Positions 61,002 to 64,000 of a stretch of DNA of 64,000 nucleotides are shown here, piece by piece. How positions within the stretch are numbered: position 1 is the first letter of the stretch; each line of letters starts with the position of its first letter. The notes under the pieces were generated by a model. That model saw only the letters and a list, made by a program, of their open reading frames with translations. It was not told the DNA's origin and ran no database searches. This DNA is from Paractinoplanes deccanensis (GTDB lineage Bacteria; Actinomycetota; Actinomycetes; Mycobacteriales; Micromonosporaceae), in NCBI RefSeq assembly GCF_016862115.1, contig NZ_BOMI01000002.1, positions 124,001 to 188,000 of the forward strand, given 5' to 3'. A program made the translations under genes and the position numbers.

Positions 61002-62087
61002 ATGACGATCGGGCTCCGGCTCGTGCCGCCGCCGATCCAGCTCGCCGACGCGCCCCCACCCGACTGGAGTCACGTCGCCCGCCTCTCCGACGACACCGGC
61101 CTGCTCGAGCACGCTCGCAACGCCATCGTGCGCCGCGAGCACGGCTATTGCGTCGACGACGTGTCCCGCGGCCTCCTGCTGATCAGCCGGGAGCCGCGGC
61201 CGAGCGCCCAGCTGGTCGGGCTCGCCGAGCGCTACCTGGCGTTCCTCACGCACGCCCAGGGCCCGGACGGCGGGTTCCGCAACCGCATGTCGTACGACCG
61301 GCGCTGGACCGACGAGCCGTCGACCGGCGACTGGTGGGGCCGCGCGATGTGGGGCCTGGGCACCGCGGCGGCGCGTTCCACAGTGCCGTGGATCCGCCGG
61401 GAGGCCCTGAACGCCTTCCGCCTCGGGGTGCGCCAGCGCTCGTCGTGGCCACGCGCCATGGCGTACGCCGGGCTCGGCGCCGCCGAGGTGCTGCGCGCCG
61501 ACCCGCGCGCCACCGAAGCGGCCGGCCTGCTCGCCGACGCCGCCACGGTGATCGGCCTGCCCTCCACGGCCTCGCCGGACTGGGTCTGGCCGGAGCCCGA
61601 GCTGACCTACGCCAACCCCGCGCTCGCCGAGGTGCTGATCGCGGCCGGCGACCTGCTCGGCGACGAGCCGCTGCTGCGCGCCGGGCTCAAGATGCTCGCC
61701 TGGCTCTGCCGCGAGCAGGACCACGACGGCCACCTGTCCACCGTGCCGGTCGGCGGGTGGCGCCCCGGCGTGCCGAAGCACCGCTTCGACCAGCAGCCGA
61801 TCGAGGCCGCCGCGACCGCTGACGCCTGCGCGACGGCCTCGGCGGTCACCGGCGACGACCGCTGGGACGAGCAGGTCTTCCGGGCGATCGCGTGGTTCCT
61901 CGGGGACAACGACGCGCAAACCGTCATGTACGACCCCCTAACCGGCGGATGTTATGACGGATTGAAGGCGGAAGGTCCTAATGTGAACCAAGGAGCCGAA
62001 TCAACCCTCGCGCTTATCTCGACGTTGCAGCATGCCCGCGTGCTGGCAAGCCGGAGCGCGACCCGACCGTCAGGCGGCCTAGCATGA
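61002..62087 (+). CDS. carbohydrate-active helical-barrel-like protein
   Basis: A 361-residue helical protein with the aromatic and acidic look of (alpha/alpha)-barrel glycan enzymes: HGYCVDDVSRGLLL, GFRNRMSYDRRWTDEPSTGDWWGRAMWGLG, DWVWPEPELTYANPALAEVLI and HRFDQQPIEAAATADAC. Acidic residues in the conserved VDDVSRG and DWWGR stretches could be catalytic. The exact family was not recognised. AGGAG precedes ATG. Its stop overlaps the phosphorylase start (ATGA), coupling the two. Confidence 0.75.
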   Translation: MTIGLRLVPPPIQLADAPPPDWSHVARLSDDTGLLEHARNAIVRREHGYCVDDVSRGLLLISREPRPSAQLVGLAERYLAFLTHAQGPDGGFRNRMSYDRRWTDEPSTGDWWGRAMWGLGTAAARSTVPWIRREALNAFRLGVRQRSSWPRAMAYAGLGAAEVLRADPRATEAAGLLADAATVIGLPSTASPDWVWPEPELTYANPALAEVLIAAGDLLGDEPLLRAGLKMLAWLCREQDHDGHLSTVPVGGWRPGVPKHRFDQQPIEAAATADACATASAVTGDDRWDEQVFRAIAWFLGDNDAQTVMYDPLTGGCYDGLKAEGPNVNQGAESTLALISTLQHARVLASRSATRPSGGLA

Positions 62088-63574
62088 CCGCAGTCATGAA
62101 TGCCCAGTCCTCGATCACGCGCCACGACATCGTCATGGAGCCGGACGGCCGGCGCGTCGTGATCAAGTTGTTCGTGCCCGGCGAGGAGACCCAGGGCGTC
62201 AAGAACCGCACGCAGATGCTGATCGAGCGCATCCTTCAGCTCGACGAGGCCGAGATCGCCCGGCTGCTCGACGACGTGCTGACCCGCTTCGCCGGCCGCC
62301 ACCACGACCTGCTCGGCGTCTTCCAGCACCACTACGAGCTGGTGCAGCACCGCGTGCCCAACGGGCTCGACCTCTCCCCCACGGCCCGCTCGCTGATCGG
62401 CGCGTACTTCAGCCACGAGTTCGCGGTCGAGGCGGCGGCCCTGTGCAACCCGTCGATGGTGCCGCACCCCGACCAGACGGGGCTCGACCCGGGCGAGCTG
62501 CGCGTCGCGATCAGCCTGCGGCAGATCGGCGAGGGCCACATCTCGTCGGTCGGCTTCTGCTCGGCGGTCCTCGGCCCCGGCGACAGCATCCGGATGGAGG
62601 ACCGCGACGGCCCCCTCATGATCGGCCAGCGGGTCGGCGCCCAGCACTGGAAGAACCAGCTCGAGGCGGCGCTCATCGACTGCGGCATCGACAACGAGGC
62701 GTCGGCGTACGTCGTGTCGGCCCTGCCCGACCGCTACACCGATCAGGACTTCGAGGACGTCATCGGGCACGTCCCCGGCGAGCTGCTCGCCCGGCCCACC
62801 TCGCAGGAGACAATCGACCAGATCCGGCACATCGTCGCCGACGAGTACGCGGTGCAGTTCCCCTGCGCGGTGCCGCTGCACCAGCGGGTGCTGTGGCCGG
62901 CGACGCACGCCGAGAGCAACGGCATGGAGGACGCCCGCTTCGTGCAGGTGCTCGACCCCGACGGCCGGCACATCTACCAGGGCACCTACACCGCGTACGA
63001 CGGCAAGCACATCTCCGGGCGGGTGATCTTCTCGCGCGACCTGCGGCACTTCGAGGTGACCCGGCTGCACGGACCGGCCGCCCGCAACAAGGGCATGGCG
63101 CTGTTCCCGCGCTACATCAACGGCCGCAAGATGGCGCTGTGCCGCTCCGACGGCGAGACCCTGGGCCTGGCCGTGCGCGACAACCGGCACCGCTGGCAGC
63201 CCGCCGAGCCGCTGCTCGTGCCGCACCGCGGCTGGGACCTGATCCAGGTCGGTAACTGCGGCTCGCCGATCGAGACCGGCGAGGGCTGGCTGGTGCTGAC
63301 CCACGGCGTCGGCCCGATGCGCCGCTACGCGATCGGTGCGATGCTGCTCGACCTGGAGAACCCGGCCCGGGTCATCGCTGACCTGCCCGAGGGCCTGCTC
63401 GACCCGGACGAGATCGAGCGCGAGGGCTACGTGCCGAACGTCGTCTACTCGTGCGGCGGCCTGATCCACGACGGCCGCTTCTGGCTGCCGTACGGCGCGA
63501 GCGACGTCCGCATCGGCTTCGCCAGCATGCCGGTGGAGCAGCTGCTCGCCCGCATGGTGCCCACCGGCTATTAG
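62084..63574 (+). CDS. GH130-type beta-mannoside phosphorylase/hydrolase
   Basis: A 496-residue protein with a five-bladed-propeller look. CNPSMVPHPDQ resembles the GH130 NPxxxxHPD start, SNGMEDARFV is the GxEDxR motif, then GTYTAYDGKHISGRVIFSRDL, LHGPAARNKGMALFP and VGNCGSPIETGEGWLVLTHG. GH130 enzymes phosphorolyse or hydrolyse beta-1,2- or beta-1,4-mannosides. Together with the two glycosyltransferases upstream it suggests synthesis and turnover of a short mannoside or similar glycan. ATG at 62084. Confidence 0.85.
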   Translation: MTAVMNAQSSITRHDIVMEPDGRRVVIKLFVPGEETQGVKNRTQMLIERILQLDEAEIARLLDDVLTRFAGRHHDLLGVFQHHYELVQHRVPNGLDLSPTARSLIGAYFSHEFAVEAAALCNPSMVPHPDQTGLDPGELRVAISLRQIGEGHISSVGFCSAVLGPGDSIRMEDRDGPLMIGQRVGAQHWKNQLEAALIDCGIDNEASAYVVSALPDRYTDQDFEDVIGHVPGELLARPTSQETIDQIRHIVADEYAVQFPCAVPLHQRVLWPATHAESNGMEDARFVQVLDPDGRHIYQGTYTAYDGKHISGRVIFSRDLRHFEVTRLHGPAARNKGMALFPRYINGRKMALCRSDGETLGLAVRDNRHRWQPAEPLLVPHRGWDLIQVGNCGSPIETGEGWLVLTHGVGPMRRYAIGAMLLDLENPARVIADLPEGLLDPDEIEREGYVPNVVYSCGGLIHDGRFWLPYGASDVRIGFASMPVEQLLARMVPTGY

Positions 63575-63579
63575 GGCCG

Positions 63580-64000
63580 TCAGGCGAACAGCACCTGCGA
63601 CGACCGGGACGGGACGGCGTCGAGGGCCGCCGCGGTCGCCGCGTCGAACGTGATCTGGCCGGCCGCGAGGTTCGCCACCAGGTGGGCGACCTTCGACGTG
63701 CCGGGGATGAGCAGCACGTTCGGGGCGTGGTGGAGCAGCCACGCCAGCCCCACCTGGGAGGCGGTCACGCCGAGCGCCGTCGCGGCCGCGTGCACGGCCG
63801 GCTCGTCGGTCACCTTGGGCATGCCCGGAAAGTCGCCGCCGAGCGGGTAGAACGGCACGAAGCTGATGCCCTCGGCGAGGCAGAGCGCCAGCACGTCCTC
63901 GTCGTCGCGGGCGACCAGGCTGTACGCGTTCTGCACGCAGGCGATGCCGGCGGGCAGCGCGCGCCGCACCACGTCGAGCGTGACGGCACTGAGCCCGATC
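63580..64000 (-). CDS. aldo/keto reductase, N-terminus cut by window edge
   Basis: The C-terminal 139 residues of an aldo/keto reductase; the start lies beyond base 64000. VQNAYSLVARDDEDVLALCLAEGISFVPFYPLGG, VTASQVGLAWLLHH and LLIPGTSKVAHLVANLAA are the conserved NADP-binding part of the barrel. The catalytic Asp-Tyr-Lys-His residues are outside. Substrate unknown. It is convergent with the GH130 gene, 5 bases apart. Confidence 0.88.
   Translation of the reverse strand, partial: IGLSAVTLDVVRRALPAGIACVQNAYSLVARDDEDVLALCLAEGISFVPFYPLGGDFPGMPKVTDEPAVHAAATALGVTASQVGLAWLLHHAPNVLLIPGTSKVAHLVANLAAGQITFDAATAAALDAVPSRSSQVLFA

Overview
The window is about 70% or more G+C, with coding frames that almost always end in G or C, frequent GTG/TTG starts and many ATGA-type overlaps. 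Together with AfsR-type regulators, ECF sigma factors, an IdeR-like iron box, a DUF6082 protein and a zinc-free L36 paralogue, this points to a filamentous actinobacterium. Micromonosporaceae (Actinoplanes-like) is my best guess, by inference only. No tRNA, rRNA, transposase, integrase, phage gene or CRISPR array was seen. Layout: 1-813 holds most of a SEFIR-domain protein, cut by the left edge. 983-8102 is mixed: an RTX-repeat secreted protein, a lipoprotein, a Ser/Thr kinase divergent from an ECF sigma factor, a sugar-epimerase-like SDR with an XRE regulator, and an AraC regulator divergent from an alpha/beta hydrolase. 8167-12012 looks like a redox/sulfur-type cluster: nitrilase-family enzyme, FAD/NAD(P) protein, orphan winged-helix regulator, and two flavin reductases behind a possible leader peptide. 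12312-19876 holds an anchored hypothetical protein, a truncated hydrolase pseudogene, a subtilisin, rpmJ2, an unknown conserved protein, XdhC plus MocA, and an RtcB-family ligase. 20051-28341 is the most unusual stretch: a DUF6082 protein, a small protein resembling trypsin-co-occurring domain 2 (trypco2), and directly after it a 2382-residue protein with an intact trypsin-like triad, a STAND-type NTPase and about 1700 residues of helical repeats. This fits the predicted NTP-dependent biological-conflict (defence or self-recognition) systems of multicellular bacteria. 28347-36530 holds regulators and small enzymes: GlxA-type regulator with isochorismatase, a degenerate S66 peptidase homologue, a DGPF protein with its ECF sigma factor, a flavin monooxygenase with a GntR-TetR fusion regulator and three copies of a shared operator, and an XRE regulator/SDR pair. 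36540-41218 is a five-gene siderophore uptake and iron-release operon (binding protein, two permeases, ATPase, siderophore-interacting reductase) behind an IdeR/DtxR-like box. 41231-43231 holds a quinone-oxidoreductase-like gene with a MerR-type promoter and a methyltransferase. 43232-44226 is about 1 kb without a convincing gene, packed with repeats: 13-bp tandem repeats, a 25-bp inverted repeat, 70-bp tandem repeats and a GGGCGGC array. 44227-56953 holds a zinc-ribbon protein, an AfsR/SARP-STAND regulator, a KDPG aldolase/sugar kinase operon, a GGDEF-EAL protein, a peptidoglycan amidase, a VOC protein, a TetR regulator and a CocE hydrolase. 56935-63574 is a carbohydrate cluster: GH13 glucosidase, two GT4-like glycosyltransferases, an alpha-helical carbohydrate-active protein and a GH130-type phosphorylase. 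An aldo/keto reductase is cut by the right edge. All functions are read from sequence motifs; no database search was run.
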